Notes: a model not told the origin generated them from the sequence alone. Positions 17,100-25,077 are shown, numbered from the stretch's first letter. The stretch: 64,000 bases of DNA from an uncultured Opitutales bacterium (GCA_934613645.1 CAKTTC010000001.1:62001-126000); one strand, 5' to 3'. Translations and numbers: made by a program.

Positions 17100-17103
17100 A
17101 AGT

Positions 17104-17291
17104 TAAAAAGCGCGAGGCTCGAGGCAGGATTCGTATTTTATGAGGCGTAGCGGGCTTAACGCCCGTGAGTCCGAAATAAAATCGAATGATGCCCGAGAGC
17201 GTTTGCTTATGAAAATTTTTTTTATTTCCTTTTTCGCTTAATAAAAAATTTTCATTTTCATAAGCAAACGCGCCCTCACGCTTTTTTTTTA
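17104..17291 (-). other. Stop-codon-abutting structured element, copy B (after the regulator gene)
   Basis: On the minus strand it begins in the TAA stop (17289-17291). Outer stem: AAAAAGCGTGAGG with CCTCGCGCTTTTT (one mismatch). Arm 1: TTTGCTTATGAAAAT with ATTTTCATAAGCAAA. Arm 2: CTCGGGCA with TGCCTCGAG, then ATTCG/CGAAT, ATTTTAT/ATAAAAT and cap CGGGC-GTTAA-GCCCG. Compared with copy A, four helices differ in sequence on both strands yet remain complementary, while the junction sequences are unchanged. Both ends have T-runs in the outward direction, so it could also act as a bidirectional terminator. Confidence 0.72.
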
Positions 17292-18320
17292 CAAAGTGTT
17301 GCCGCGGACAAGAAACGTCGGGACAGTTTCGTTGCGTGTTTCGTCCCAGTCGAGAATCTGGGCGGCAACGCGCTTGCCTAAGTCGAAGAAGTCGATTGAA
17401 ATGGTGGTGATTCCGCCGTAGACGATGTGCTTGAAAGGAATGTCGTTGTAGCTGATTACGGCGTAGTCGGAGCGGATTTTAAGCCCGAGCTCGTCGGAAC
17501 GCTTGATGACCGTTACGAGGTCGTCGTCGTTGAAGACAATCCAGATGGTCTTTCCGTGCACGTCGCTTTCGGAGACCGTGCGGCGTATTTCGCCGTTCAG
17601 ACCGCGCTCGGTGCAGAATTTTTTGAAGGCGCGGGCGTGCTCTTCGGGCGCGCTGTTTAGAACCATTACAAGCTTGAAGCCCTTGTATTTTTCGATGTCG
17701 GGGGCAAGCTGGCGGAGAATTTTGAGGAAGTTTTCGTCGAAATTCTGAATGATTTTGGGGCAGTTCTTGTTGGGGAAATCAATGTCAATGTCAATTAGAA
17801 GCAGCTTCGATTGGTCGAAGTCCGCGAGGGCGTCGGCGCATTTTTTGTCGCGCAGGGGCATAACAACGTAGTAGTCGTATTTGCCCTTCGCGTCGGCGAG
17901 AGTTTTTGCGAAAGTGTCGGGGTTTTTGTAGTGCGAGAAAAACGACAGCTTCGCCTTGTCGCCTACGCCCGCCATAATTCCGCGCAGAGTTTCGACCTTG
18001 TGCGGAGTGCCGAAGTAGTTGAACATCAAAAAGACGTTTGGAATGTCGGTGTAGCGTTCGCAGATTGTGTAGAATGAGCGTCCGCGCTTCGAGCCGACAA
18101 CACCCTTGCGCTTTAAAATGTTGTATGCCTGCCTGATGGTTTCGCGCGCAATAAGACAGGTGTCGGATACCTTGTGGATAGAGGGAATTGCCTCGCCGAG
18201 GGCGAAAACGCCCGCGTTTACGGCGTCGATAACCGTTTTTGCCACAATCTGCGGCTTGTTCATGTCCGACTTTTTCAGGTTTTCGGACAGTGTTTTCAGA
18301 AATTTTGCGTGCGAATCCAT
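17289..18320 (-). CDS. GntR/LacI-hybrid transcriptional regulator (AraR-like)
   Basis: 343 residues from the ATG at 18320; an in-frame TTG at 18341 would add 7. An N-terminal GntR-type winged helix covers about residues 20-85 (QIVAKTVIDAVNAGVFALGE, then ETIRQAYNILKRKGVVGSKR). A periplasmic-binding-protein-like effector domain of the LacI/AraR type follows (NVFLMFNYFGTPH through TISIDFFDLGKRVAAQILDW). Such proteins repress sugar-use genes until a sugar binds. Its promoter has an operator-like 12-mer in the -35/-10 spacer and the mirror-image 12-mer lies before the divergent hydrolase gene, so autoregulation and control of that operon are likely. The inducer is unknown. Confidence 0.82.
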   Translation of the reverse strand: MDSHAKFLKTLSENLKKSDMNKPQIVAKTVIDAVNAGVFALGEAIPSIHKVSDTCLIARETIRQAYNILKRKGVVGSKRGRSFYTICERYTDIPNVFLMFNYFGTPHKVETLRGIMAGVGDKAKLSFFSHYKNPDTFAKTLADAKGKYDYYVVMPLRDKKCADALADFDQSKLLLIDIDIDFPNKNCPKIIQNFDENFLKILRQLAPDIEKYKGFKLVMVLNSAPEEHARAFKKFCTERGLNGEIRRTVSESDVHGKTIWIVFNDDDLVTVIKRSDELGLKIRSDYAVISYNDIPFKHIVYGGITTISIDFFDLGKRVAAQILDWDETRNETVPTFLVRGNTL

Positions 18321-18332
18321 AATCTGCACCAA

Positions 18333-18411
18333 ACTTAACAAAATTGGTATTCTTCGGTCAATAAAAAATGCCGCCTAAAAGCGGGCGTCAATGCTAAACA
18401 ATACCGATTTT
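18333..18411. promoter_or_regulatory. Divergent promoter region with paired inverted operator-like 12-mers
   Basis: AAAATTGGTATT (18340-18351) and AATACCGATTTT (18400-18411) are reverse complements with one mismatch, 60 bp apart. The first lies inside the 17-bp spacer of a minus-strand promoter (-35 TTGACC at 18356-18361, -10 TTAAGT at 18333-18338) for the regulator. The second lies just upstream of a TTGACT (18416-18421) on the plus strand. This fits a repressor bridging or blocking two promoters; the assignment is inferred from position. Confidence 0.5.
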
Positions 18412-18450
18412 TTGCTTGACTCAGCCGCCGCGTTCGGGAGAATGTCTTTT

Positions 18451-20232
18451 ATGAAGAGGATACTGGTTTTCGCCGCCCTTGCCGCGGCTTTTTGTGCCGA
18501 TGTTTTCGCGCATACGGCGAGCGTAGTTTTTAAGCTGCCAAACGGCGATGTTGCCGTTACAAAAGAATTGGCGGAAAATTCCGACGGAACGTTCCGCTTT
18601 GTTCTTCCGAAGGGCGAAGTTCCCGCGGGCGCACTTTCTGCCGACGTGAAGTTCGACTTCGCCAACGCAATCAAGGGCGACGACGGCTATTTCATTATGG
18701 CGGACGGCAGACTGGGGTATTTCAAGCTCGACAAAGGAATACTTGAGGAGAAGCGCAACCCGATGCCGATTTTCGGAATGAGGAAAGCCGACACCGCGTT
18801 TGTTGCAATAGTCAAGACTTTCAAATACGATTTCGCAACAGTCGTGGAGGCGAGCGGCGGCGTCTATCAAGTTTTTCCGCGTTTCGATTTCACCGAAATG
18901 CTTGGCGGCAAGCCCGACAAAGACTTGGTAATTGATGTCGAGTTTTTCAAGGGCAAAAAGGCGCATTACAGTTCAATGGCGCGCGCCTACCGCAAATACC
19001 AGCTCGGGCGCGGCGAAGTTGTTCCGCTGAAAGAGCGCGTAAAAAACCGCCCCGAGCTTGCATACGCAGCCGAGAGCGTCTACGTGCGCTTCCTTATGGC
19101 GCAAAAGCCCCGCAACCAAAAGGGGTTCGAGCACCAGACTCCTCAACACGAACCCCCGCTGCGCGTTTTCCTGACGTTCGACGACGTTTCGAAAAAAATC
19201 GACGAATTCTACGCCGCGGGCATTAAAAAACTCGACTTCTGCCTTGTCGGCTGGAACGACGGCGGAATGGACGGGCGTTTCCCGACGCTGTTCCCGCCCG
19301 AACAGAAACTCGGCGGAGAGTCGGCAATGAAAGAGACGGTTGCAAACGCCCAGCAAAAGGGCTACCAGATTGTCGCCCACGTCTGCAACGATGACTTCTA
19401 CACAATCTCCAAACGCTTCAATCTTTCGGATATTGCAACAAACAAAAACGGCAAGCCCACCACGGGGCGGCAGATTCAAAGCGGCGGAATTGCCTACAAG
19501 CCCTGCTACAAACAAGTCTTCGAAAAATACGTAGCCGCCGATTTGGACGGACTGAAAGACTTGGGTATACGCGGACTCCACCATATCGACGTAACTTCCT
19601 GCATTACTCCGCGCCCGTGCTTCAATCCCGCGCATCCGTGCTCGCGCGACGACACTGCGGAGTATATGAATAAAATCGGGCTGCTTGCGCGCGAAAAAAT
19701 CGGCGGCTTCGCTTCGGAAGGCCCGTGCGACCAAGTTGCCAATTCGCTCGACTACGCGCTCTACGTTTCGGCATATCCGCTTTACCTCGGCAAAAAACGC
19801 CCGATGATGGACAAAATAGTTCCGCTTTGGCAGATTGCCTACCACGGGATAATCTTGAGCAACCCATTCTACTCCACGCTCGACCCGTTTATTATCGACA
19901 GCGGGCGTGCGGAAAAATGCAAAGTCCACGGCGATGTCCGCGAACGCTGGCTGAAGATTGTGGAATTCGGCGGGCGTCCGTGTTTTTACATGCGCGAATA
20001 CAACGATATTTCGCCCGTGAAAACGGCTGCCGAAGAATACGCAAAGGTTTCGCACCTGCAATACGAGTTCATCAATTTCCACGGCGAGATTGCCCCCGAT
20101 GTCTTCATTACAAAATACTCCGACGGCAGCGCAACGGTCTGCAACTATACCGACAAGCCTTTCGACTACAAAGGCAAAACGGTAGAGCCGCTCGATTACA
20201 TAATTGTCAAAAAACAGAAAAAACAAAAATAG
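18451..20232 (+). CDS. Secreted TIM-barrel glycoside hydrolase-like protein (DUF5696/GH101-GH129-like)
   Basis: About 593 residues from the ATG at 18451, which has GGGAG 11 nt upstream and yields a signal peptide (ILVFAALAAAFCADVFA|HTAS). An N-terminal beta-sandwich-like part of 170 residues is followed by a barrel with KIDEFYAAGIKKLDFCLVGW, NDGGMDGRFPTLFPP, YQIVAHVCNDDF, GLHHIDVTSCITPRPC and GGFASEGPCDQV. The Asp in HIDVTS and Glu in SEGP are plausible catalytic acids. The pattern resembles DUF5696 and GH101/GH129-type barrels; the substrate is not evident. It is divergent from the regulator and overlaps no gene; the GH28 gene starts 7 bp after its stop, so they form an operon. Confidence 0.6.
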   Translation: MKRILVFAALAAAFCADVFAHTASVVFKLPNGDVAVTKELAENSDGTFRFVLPKGEVPAGALSADVKFDFANAIKGDDGYFIMADGRLGYFKLDKGILEEKRNPMPIFGMRKADTAFVAIVKTFKYDFATVVEASGGVYQVFPRFDFTEMLGGKPDKDLVIDVEFFKGKKAHYSSMARAYRKYQLGRGEVVPLKERVKNRPELAYAAESVYVRFLMAQKPRNQKGFEHQTPQHEPPLRVFLTFDDVSKKIDEFYAAGIKKLDFCLVGWNDGGMDGRFPTLFPPEQKLGGESAMKETVANAQQKGYQIVAHVCNDDFYTISKRFNLSDIATNKNGKPTTGRQIQSGGIAYKPCYKQVFEKYVAADLDGLKDLGIRGLHHIDVTSCITPRPCFNPAHPCSRDDTAEYMNKIGLLAREKIGGFASEGPCDQVANSLDYALYVSAYPLYLGKKRPMMDKIVPLWQIAYHGIILSNPFYSTLDPFIIDSGRAEKCKVHGDVRERWLKIVEFGGRPCFYMREYNDISPVKTAAEEYAKVSHLQYEFINFHGEIAPDVFITKYSDGSATVCNYTDKPFDYKGKTVEPLDYIIVKKQKKQK

Positions 20233-20239
20233 ACAGAAT

Positions 20240-21718
20240 ATGAAAAAATACGCATTTTTAACGATGTCGGCATTTGCGGCGTGCGCGTTTGCCGCCGATG
20301 TCGATATCGCCTCATTCAAAAATCCGCTCGTTACCGAGGAACTGCAGAAGGCTATCGACTCCTGCTCGGCTTCGGGCGGCGGCATTGTGCGCCTGCCTTC
20401 GACGGGTGAAACGTATATGTGCGGAACAGTCCGCCTGAAGGACGGCGTCCGCCTGTTCATTCCGCCCTCGACAACGCTTAAAGCCGACGAAAAAACCGCA
20501 GTCAAGCACTTCATTTTTGCGGAGGGCGCAAAGAACGTGGGCGTGTTCGGCGGCGGCACGATAGACGGCAACGGCTCGGCATACGGATTCGTGCCCAACA
20601 GCAAAGCCCCGCGCAACCCCAACCGCGGACATATGCTGCAGTTCGACCTCTGCGAAAACGTCGGCATTTACGACATCACCGTGCAAAACGGCTCGTCGTG
20701 GTCGATACACCTGTTCAAGAACGACACCGTCCAGATACGCGGCGTCCGCATAAAAAGCCAGACAAACCACAACAACGACGGAATCGACATTCAGTCGAAA
20801 AACGTGACCATTTCCGATTGCGTAATAGACTGCGGCGACGACGCCATTGTCTTCAAAAACCACGACCGCGACTACACCGTTGAGAACGTCGCAATCACGA
20901 ACTGCGTGCTCGCTACAAACTGCAATTTCATAAAAATCGGAACGGCGTCATACGGCGGCTTCAAAAACATAACCGTTTCCAACTGCGTGCTAAAGCGCGC
21001 ATATAAAAACATAGTATTTAATTGGGCGGGGTGGCTGAAATGGGCGCATATTGATTCGCCCATACTCGGCATTTCGGGAATTGCGCTCGAGTGCGTCGAC
21101 GGCGGCTGGGTTGACCAAGTTGCAATTTCCAACATTTCAATGACGGGCGTGCAGACGCCGATTTTCATTCGCGTAGCCGACCGCAAACGCTTTGTGGAGT
21201 CGGAATCGCTCTCGCACCAAAAGAGGGCGGAGATGGGCGACAATCAAAAAAGCCGAATGAAAAACGTAGTTATAAGCTCGGTTGTTGCCACTGCGGAAAG
21301 CACGATAACAAATTCGATAACCGCCGCCGAGGGGTGCTCGCTCAAAAACATAACATTGCGCGACGTGTTCCTGCTGCAAAAGGCTTCGCCCGACGCGGAG
21401 GAATCGAAAAAGGCGTTGTCAAAACCGGTGCGCGACGCCGCAAATACGTATCCCGAAAACCGCATTTTCGGCGTGATTCCCGCATACGGAATGTATGTTA
21501 AAAACGCCGACAACATAACGTTCGACAATCTCCAAATGTGCTACTACGGCGCGGAAGAAATCCGCCCCGCGTTTCTCCTTCAGGACACGCGCAACGTCAG
21601 AATCATAAACAGCATTTGGCAGAAGCCCAAGGGCGACCAACCCTCGATTCTTGTGCGCGGCGGCGAACAGCCCGTTTTGACAAACTGCACCGAACGCGCC
21701 GACAGTTTCCTGCAATAG
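20240..21718 (+). CDS. Secreted GH28 polygalacturonase-like enzyme
   Basis: 492 residues with a signal peptide (LTMSAFAACAFA|ADVD). The right-handed beta-helix of GH28 is seen through VFGGGTIDGNG, NNDGIDIQSKNVTISDC (the NTD motif, here NND), CGDDAIVFKN (the catalytic DD pair) and NFIKIGTASYGGFKNI. That last block replaces the GHG motif of classical enzymes, as is common in bacterial exo-acting or rhamnogalacturonan-type GH28 members. It likely hydrolyses galacturonic-acid linkages in pectin outside the cytoplasm. It is the second gene of the operon starting at 18451 and is followed by a bidirectional terminator. Confidence 0.85.
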   Translation: MKKYAFLTMSAFAACAFAADVDIASFKNPLVTEELQKAIDSCSASGGGIVRLPSTGETYMCGTVRLKDGVRLFIPPSTTLKADEKTAVKHFIFAEGAKNVGVFGGGTIDGNGSAYGFVPNSKAPRNPNRGHMLQFDLCENVGIYDITVQNGSSWSIHLFKNDTVQIRGVRIKSQTNHNNDGIDIQSKNVTISDCVIDCGDDAIVFKNHDRDYTVENVAITNCVLATNCNFIKIGTASYGGFKNITVSNCVLKRAYKNIVFNWAGWLKWAHIDSPILGISGIALECVDGGWVDQVAISNISMTGVQTPIFIRVADRKRFVESESLSHQKRAEMGDNQKSRMKNVVISSVVATAESTITNSITAAEGCSLKNITLRDVFLLQKASPDAEESKKALSKPVRDAANTYPENRIFGVIPAYGMYVKNADNITFDNLQMCYYGAEEIRPAFLLQDTRNVRIINSIWQKPKGDQPSILVRGGEQPVLTNCTERADSFLQ

Positions 21719-21804
21719 CTCTCGGAGCAGGGGAAGCCTGCGGCTTGCGGGGCGGGGTTTCGCAGTGTTGCAACAGACGCACGCACGCAGGCTACGGAAA
21801 CGGC

Positions 21805-21830
21805 AAAAGGCGGTCAAAAGACCGCCTTTT
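21805..21830. terminator. Bidirectional terminator between the GH28 and tRNA-Glu genes
   Basis: A perfect stem AAAAGGCGGTC / GACCGCCTTTT with an AAAA loop. It has a T-run on both strands and serves the plus-strand GH28 gene and the minus-strand tRNA. Confidence 0.82.
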
Positions 21831-21842
21831 GTGTAAAGGAAA

Positions 21843-21914
21843 CACCCCGCTGCAGAGTCGAACTGCACTTTAAAGGTTGAGAACCTTTCGTCCTAACCGA
21901 TAGACGACCGGGGC
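21843..21914 (-). tRNA. tRNA-Glu (anticodon CUC)
   Basis: 72 nt on the minus strand. Acceptor strands are GCCCCGG and GCGGGGT with the G1-U72 pair often seen in tRNA-Glu and a G-G mismatch at pair 7. The D arm is GTC-TATCGGTTAG-GAC, the anticodon stem AAAGG/CCTTT has the loop TTCTCAA (anticodon CTC at DNA level), and the T arm is TGCAG-TTCGACT-CTGCA. CCA is not encoded. It reads GAG codons. Confidence 0.9.
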
Positions 21915-22015
21915 AGGTATAAATTATTATGAGCTTATCTTGATTTTTTTTGCCGCTTTGGCAAACACTTTTTTCGATTTTTTTTGCCGCCCGCGCGCGG
22001 GTTCGGCAAATGCAC

Positions 22016-22052
22016 AAAAAAACGGACACGCTTTCGGGGCGCGTCCGTTTTT
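22016..22052 (-). terminator. Intrinsic terminator of asd
   Basis: On the minus strand ACGGAC(GCG) pairs with (CGT)GTCCGT, followed by a run of seven U residues. It lies 14 bp after the asd stop. Confidence 0.82.
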
Positions 22053-22065
22053 GCGGGGCAATCCG

Positions 22066-23079
22066 CTATTTTTCCGAAGCCGCTATAAGCTCGGCAATCT
22101 GAACTGCGTTGAGAGCCGCGCCTTTCCAGAGCTGGTCTCCCGCCACCCAGAACGAAAGCCCGTTTTCGAAAACGAGGTCTTTTCTTATTCTGCCCACGCC
22201 GCATTTTTCCTTGCGCTGGTAGAACAGGGGCATCGGGTATTTCTTGTTTGCAACGTCGTCGCAAAGTTCCGCTCCTGGGAAAGCCGCAATCACCTCGCGG
22301 GCGCGTTCCACCGATACCGGCTTTTCGAATTCCGCGTTTATTGCCACGCTGTGCGCGCGCATAACGGGGACGCGCACGCATGTTGTCGAGTTGAGAACAT
22401 GCGGGGCTTCCAGAATTTTGCGCGTTTCGTTGAGCATTTTAAGCTCCTCTTTCGTGTAGCCGTTGTCTTGGAAAACATCGACATGCGGCAAAACGTTGAA
22501 CGCAATCTGATACGGATAAACTTCGACCTTGGGCTGTTCGCCCGACGCGTATGCCTTGACTTGGTTTTCAAGCTCCTGCATTGCCGCAACGCCCGTGCCC
22601 GAAACGGCTTGGTATGTGGCGGCGAAAAACCTCTTCAGCCCGAATTCCCTGTGCAGCGGGCAGAGAGCCATAAGCGAGATTGCCGTCGTGCAGTTGGGGT
22701 TTGCAATTATGTTTTTGTGCCCTTTGAGCGCGTGCGGATTGACTTCGGGAACGATAAGCGGAACGTCGGGCTCCATTCTGAACGCCGAGCTGTTGTCGAT
22801 TGCAATGCAGCCGCGCTTTGCGGCCTCGGGAACGAACATTTTTGAGGGCGTGCCGCCCGCCGAGAAAATCGCTATGTCAAGCTCGTCGAAGCATTCGGGG
22901 GTTGTTTCCTTCACCGTGTAAGTTTTGCCCGCGTGCTGAATTTGCTTGCCAGCCGAACGCGATGATGCAAGAAGTGTTAATGATTGCATCGGGAAATTTC
23001 TGGAGACCAAAAGCTCCAAAAGCTCTTGCCCTACCGCGCCCGTTGCGCCTACTATGCCTACTCTGTATTTTCTGCTCAT
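22066..23079 (-). CDS. asd: Aspartate-semialdehyde dehydrogenase
   Basis: 337 residues. The NADP-binding N-terminus is VGIVGATGAVGQELLELL, with LASSRSAGK, IFSAGGTPSKMFVPEAAKRG, CIAIDNSSAFRMEPDVPLIV, the active-site Cys in IANPNCTTAISLMAL, AATYQAVSGTGVAAMQELE and RVPVMRAHSVAIN. It makes aspartate semialdehyde for lysine, diaminopimelate, threonine and methionine. The diaminopimelate link is notable because the divergent neighbour is a peptidoglycan L,D-transpeptidase. The two start codons are only 2 bp apart, so the asd promoter must lie inside that neighbour's coding sequence. Confidence 0.96.
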   Translation of the reverse strand: MSRKYRVGIVGATGAVGQELLELLVSRNFPMQSLTLLASSRSAGKQIQHAGKTYTVKETTPECFDELDIAIFSAGGTPSKMFVPEAAKRGCIAIDNSSAFRMEPDVPLIVPEVNPHALKGHKNIIANPNCTTAISLMALCPLHREFGLKRFFAATYQAVSGTGVAAMQELENQVKAYASGEQPKVEVYPYQIAFNVLPHVDVFQDNGYTKEELKMLNETRKILEAPHVLNSTTCVRVPVMRAHSVAINAEFEKPVSVERAREVIAAFPGAELCDDVANKKYPMPLFYQRKEKCGVGRIRKDLVFENGLSFWVAGDQLWKGAALNAVQIAELIAASEK

Positions 23080-23081
23080 AT

Positions 23082-23618
23082 ATGTCGGAATTTTATAATA
23101 AATTTATCGCCAAATGTAATGGCCTAAATGTCGCGCCAAGTCAACATCTTCTTTTTGTCTCGATAAAAAGCCAGCGGCTTTATCTGCTCGAAGGCTCGCG
23201 CGAGGTAAAAACATACGTCGTTTCCACTTCCCGCGCCGCGCCAAGCTGCGTGGAAAACTCGCTCGGCACGCCCACGGGGCTTCACAGAATCGACGGAAAA
23301 ATCGGCGCGGGCGAACCGCTCGAAACCGTCTTCCGCGCCCGCAAGCCCTGCGGACTTGTTTCCGCCCAATCGCCCGAAGAGCGCGCAAAGAACCTAATCA
23401 CAACGCGCATAATGCGCCTGCGCGGGCTTGAAGAGGGCGTAAACAGCGGCGGAAATGTCGATACCTACAGTCGCTACGTCTACATTCACGGAACGAATCA
23501 GGAGGACAGGCTCGGCACGCCCAACAGCCACGGCTGTGTTCTGCTTTCCAACAGCGACGTAGCCGAACTTTTTGATGTTGTCAACGACGGCTCGCTTGTT
23601 CTAATATCGGAGGAGTAA
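23082..23618 (+). CDS. L,D-transpeptidase (YkuD/ErfK family), no clear export signal
   Basis: About 178 residues from the ATG at 23082. The YkuD domain is clear: LLFVSIKSQRLYLLEGSREV, GTPTGLHRIDGKIG, and the catalytic block YIHGTNQEDRLGTPNSHGCV with His and Cys in SHGC. These enzymes form 3-3 or lipoprotein cross-links in peptidoglycan, outside the cytoplasm. With this start there is no signal peptide or membrane anchor. A longer frame runs back through the asd 5' end and includes the hydrophobic stretch LRLLCLLCIFCSYM, so an upstream non-ATG or ATG start overlapping asd is possible. It leads a run of six genes. Confidence 0.82.
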   Translation: MSEFYNKFIAKCNGLNVAPSQHLLFVSIKSQRLYLLEGSREVKTYVVSTSRAAPSCVENSLGTPTGLHRIDGKIGAGEPLETVFRARKPCGLVSAQSPEERAKNLITTRIMRLRGLEEGVNSGGNVDTYSRYVYIHGTNQEDRLGTPNSHGCVLLSNSDVAELFDVVNDGSLVLISEE

Positions 23619-23621
23619 AAT

Positions 23622-25064
23622 ATGCAAAGCATTCTGATAGTTGACGACGAAAAAAACACGCGCGACGGCCTCTGCAAAGCCCTCTGCGACGAATTCGACG
23701 TTTTCGCCGCCTCCAACGCCGACGAGGCAATCAGAATGCTCGACGCCGAAAATTTCGACGCCGTTATCACCGACCTTAAGATGTCGGGAAAGACGGGAAT
23801 GTCGGTAATCGACAAGGCAATTTCCGTGGAGCACCGCCCCGTGTGCATAATGCTCACCGCCTACGCGAATGTCGAAATGGCGGTCGAGGCAATGAAGCGC
23901 GGCGCGGACGACTTCATCTCCAAGCCCGTAGACATAGACCGCTTGGAGAATTCGCTTGAAACTCTTCTTGCAAAGCGCGAACGCCAAAAGGCGGAGCGTC
24001 TGGAGAAAAACAGCGAGCATATCCGCGACCTGCGCGAGCGCAAAATAGAAACAGCCGCCGCCGATATTTCAACCTCCAACTACGAGTCGGGCGCGATTAT
24101 CGCCGAAAGCGCGGTTATGCGCGCGGTAATAAAAACCGCCGAAACCGCCGCAAAGAGCAGGGCTACGGTTCTCATCACGGGCGAGACGGGAACGGGCAAG
24201 GAACTTGTCGCGCGGCTGATTCACTCGATGTCGCCGCGCAGGGAGAACGTTTTCCTGCCCGTGCACTGCGCCGCCATTCCCGACAACCTTCTTGAAAGCG
24301 AGCTTTTCGGCTACGAAAAGGGCGCGTTTACGGGGGCTATCCAGCGCAGAATAGGGCGTTTCGAGGCCGCCGACAAGGGCACTATCTTTCTCGACGAAAT
24401 AGGCGAAATTGACGCCGCAACGCAGGTGAAACTTTTGCGCTTTTTGGAATCGCGCACCTTCGAGCGAATCGGCAGCAACACTCCCATTTCGGTCGATGTG
24501 CGCATTGTCTGCGCCACAAACAGAAACCTGCGCGAAATGGCGGAGCGCGGCGACTTCAGGGAAGACCTTTATTACCGCCTCAACGTAGTGGAAATCAAAA
24601 TGCCGCCCCTGCGCGACCACCCCGAAGACATTCCGCCGATGGTGGAGGCGTATACAAACTTTTTCGCAAAGGAAAACAACCTTGCACCGGTCTCCGTTTC
24701 GCGCGCGGCAATGGACGCGCTTTTGGCTTACAAGTGGGCGGGCAACGTCCGTGAGCTGAGGAATTTTTGCGAAAATATGGCGGTTATGCACGCGGGCGAA
24801 AGCATCACGCCCGAGCTGCTCGACCCGAAATTTTTCGAACCCGCGCGCGTTGATTCTGCGCACCCCGAGACCCCTCAAACACAGGCTTCGCCCGCGTCCG
24901 CGCCGAAGCAAGTCAGGAATTTTTCCGCCAAGGAAAACGAGTTCGAGCTAATCCGCGAAGCCATCGCCGCCTCCGACGGCAACAAGACAAAAGCCGCCGA
25001 AAAGCTCGGCATAAGCCGCCGCACCCTCCACCGCAAACTGCGCGAGATGGACGGGGAAAAATAG
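23622..25064 (+). CDS. NtrC-family sigma-54-dependent response regulator
   Basis: 480 residues in three parts. The receiver domain is 1-120 (ILIVDDEKN, phosphoacceptor Asp in VITDLKMSGKTG, and Lys in FISKPVD). The AAA+ domain is about 150-380 with GETGTGKELVARLIH, the sigma-54 contact loop GAFTGA, Walker B GTIFLDEIGEI and the arginine-finger region FREDLYYRLNVVEI. A Fis-type helix-turn-helix lies at the C-terminus (NKTKAAEKLGISRRTLHRKL). It activates sigma-54 promoters when phosphorylated. No kinase is adjacent; the NtrB-like kinase at 34.7-35.9 kb is a candidate partner. An RBS (GGAGG) lies 7-8 nt before the ATG. Confidence 0.93.
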   Translation: MQSILIVDDEKNTRDGLCKALCDEFDVFAASNADEAIRMLDAENFDAVITDLKMSGKTGMSVIDKAISVEHRPVCIMLTAYANVEMAVEAMKRGADDFISKPVDIDRLENSLETLLAKRERQKAERLEKNSEHIRDLRERKIETAAADISTSNYESGAIIAESAVMRAVIKTAETAAKSRATVLITGETGTGKELVARLIHSMSPRRENVFLPVHCAAIPDNLLESELFGYEKGAFTGAIQRRIGRFEAADKGTIFLDEIGEIDAATQVKLLRFLESRTFERIGSNTPISVDVRIVCATNRNLREMAERGDFREDLYYRLNVVEIKMPPLRDHPEDIPPMVEAYTNFFAKENNLAPVSVSRAAMDALLAYKWAGNVRELRNFCENMAVMHAGESITPELLDPKFFEPARVDSAHPETPQTQASPASAPKQVRNFSAKENEFELIREAIAASDGNKTKAAEKLGISRRTLHRKLREMDGEK

Positions 25065-25077
25065 AAACGCAACGCCA

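Larger units (their letters stand above)
16600..17103. other. Repeat-filled non-coding region between the GH106-like and regulator genes
   Basis: No reading frame is supported here. It holds two minus-orientation and three plus-orientation palindromic repeats plus one weak hairpin (17011-17025). It also holds a 21-bp stray fragment of the large structured element at 16893-16913 (ATGCCCGAGAGCGTTTGCTT). The right half (about 16840-17100) is homologous to 13820-13990 with the same order of hairpins, which suggests duplication of a whole repeat block on either side of the GH106-like gene. The GH106-like gene's promoter must lie near 16600-16690, in AT-rich sequence. Confidence 0.7.

Noticed and set aside
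13456..17288. Insertion-sequence remnant
   Set aside because: No transposase frame or terminal inverted repeats with target duplications could be found; only the repeat families described are present.
18973..20667. Long minus-strand frame opposite the hydrolase and GH28 genes
   Set aside because: It spans the junction of two recognisable plus-strand genes and has no coherent protein features.
21719..21800. Possible small RNA or riboswitch after the GH28 gene
   Set aside because: Only weak GC-rich pairing is visible and no known aptamer signature; the clear terminator at 21805 explains the region.
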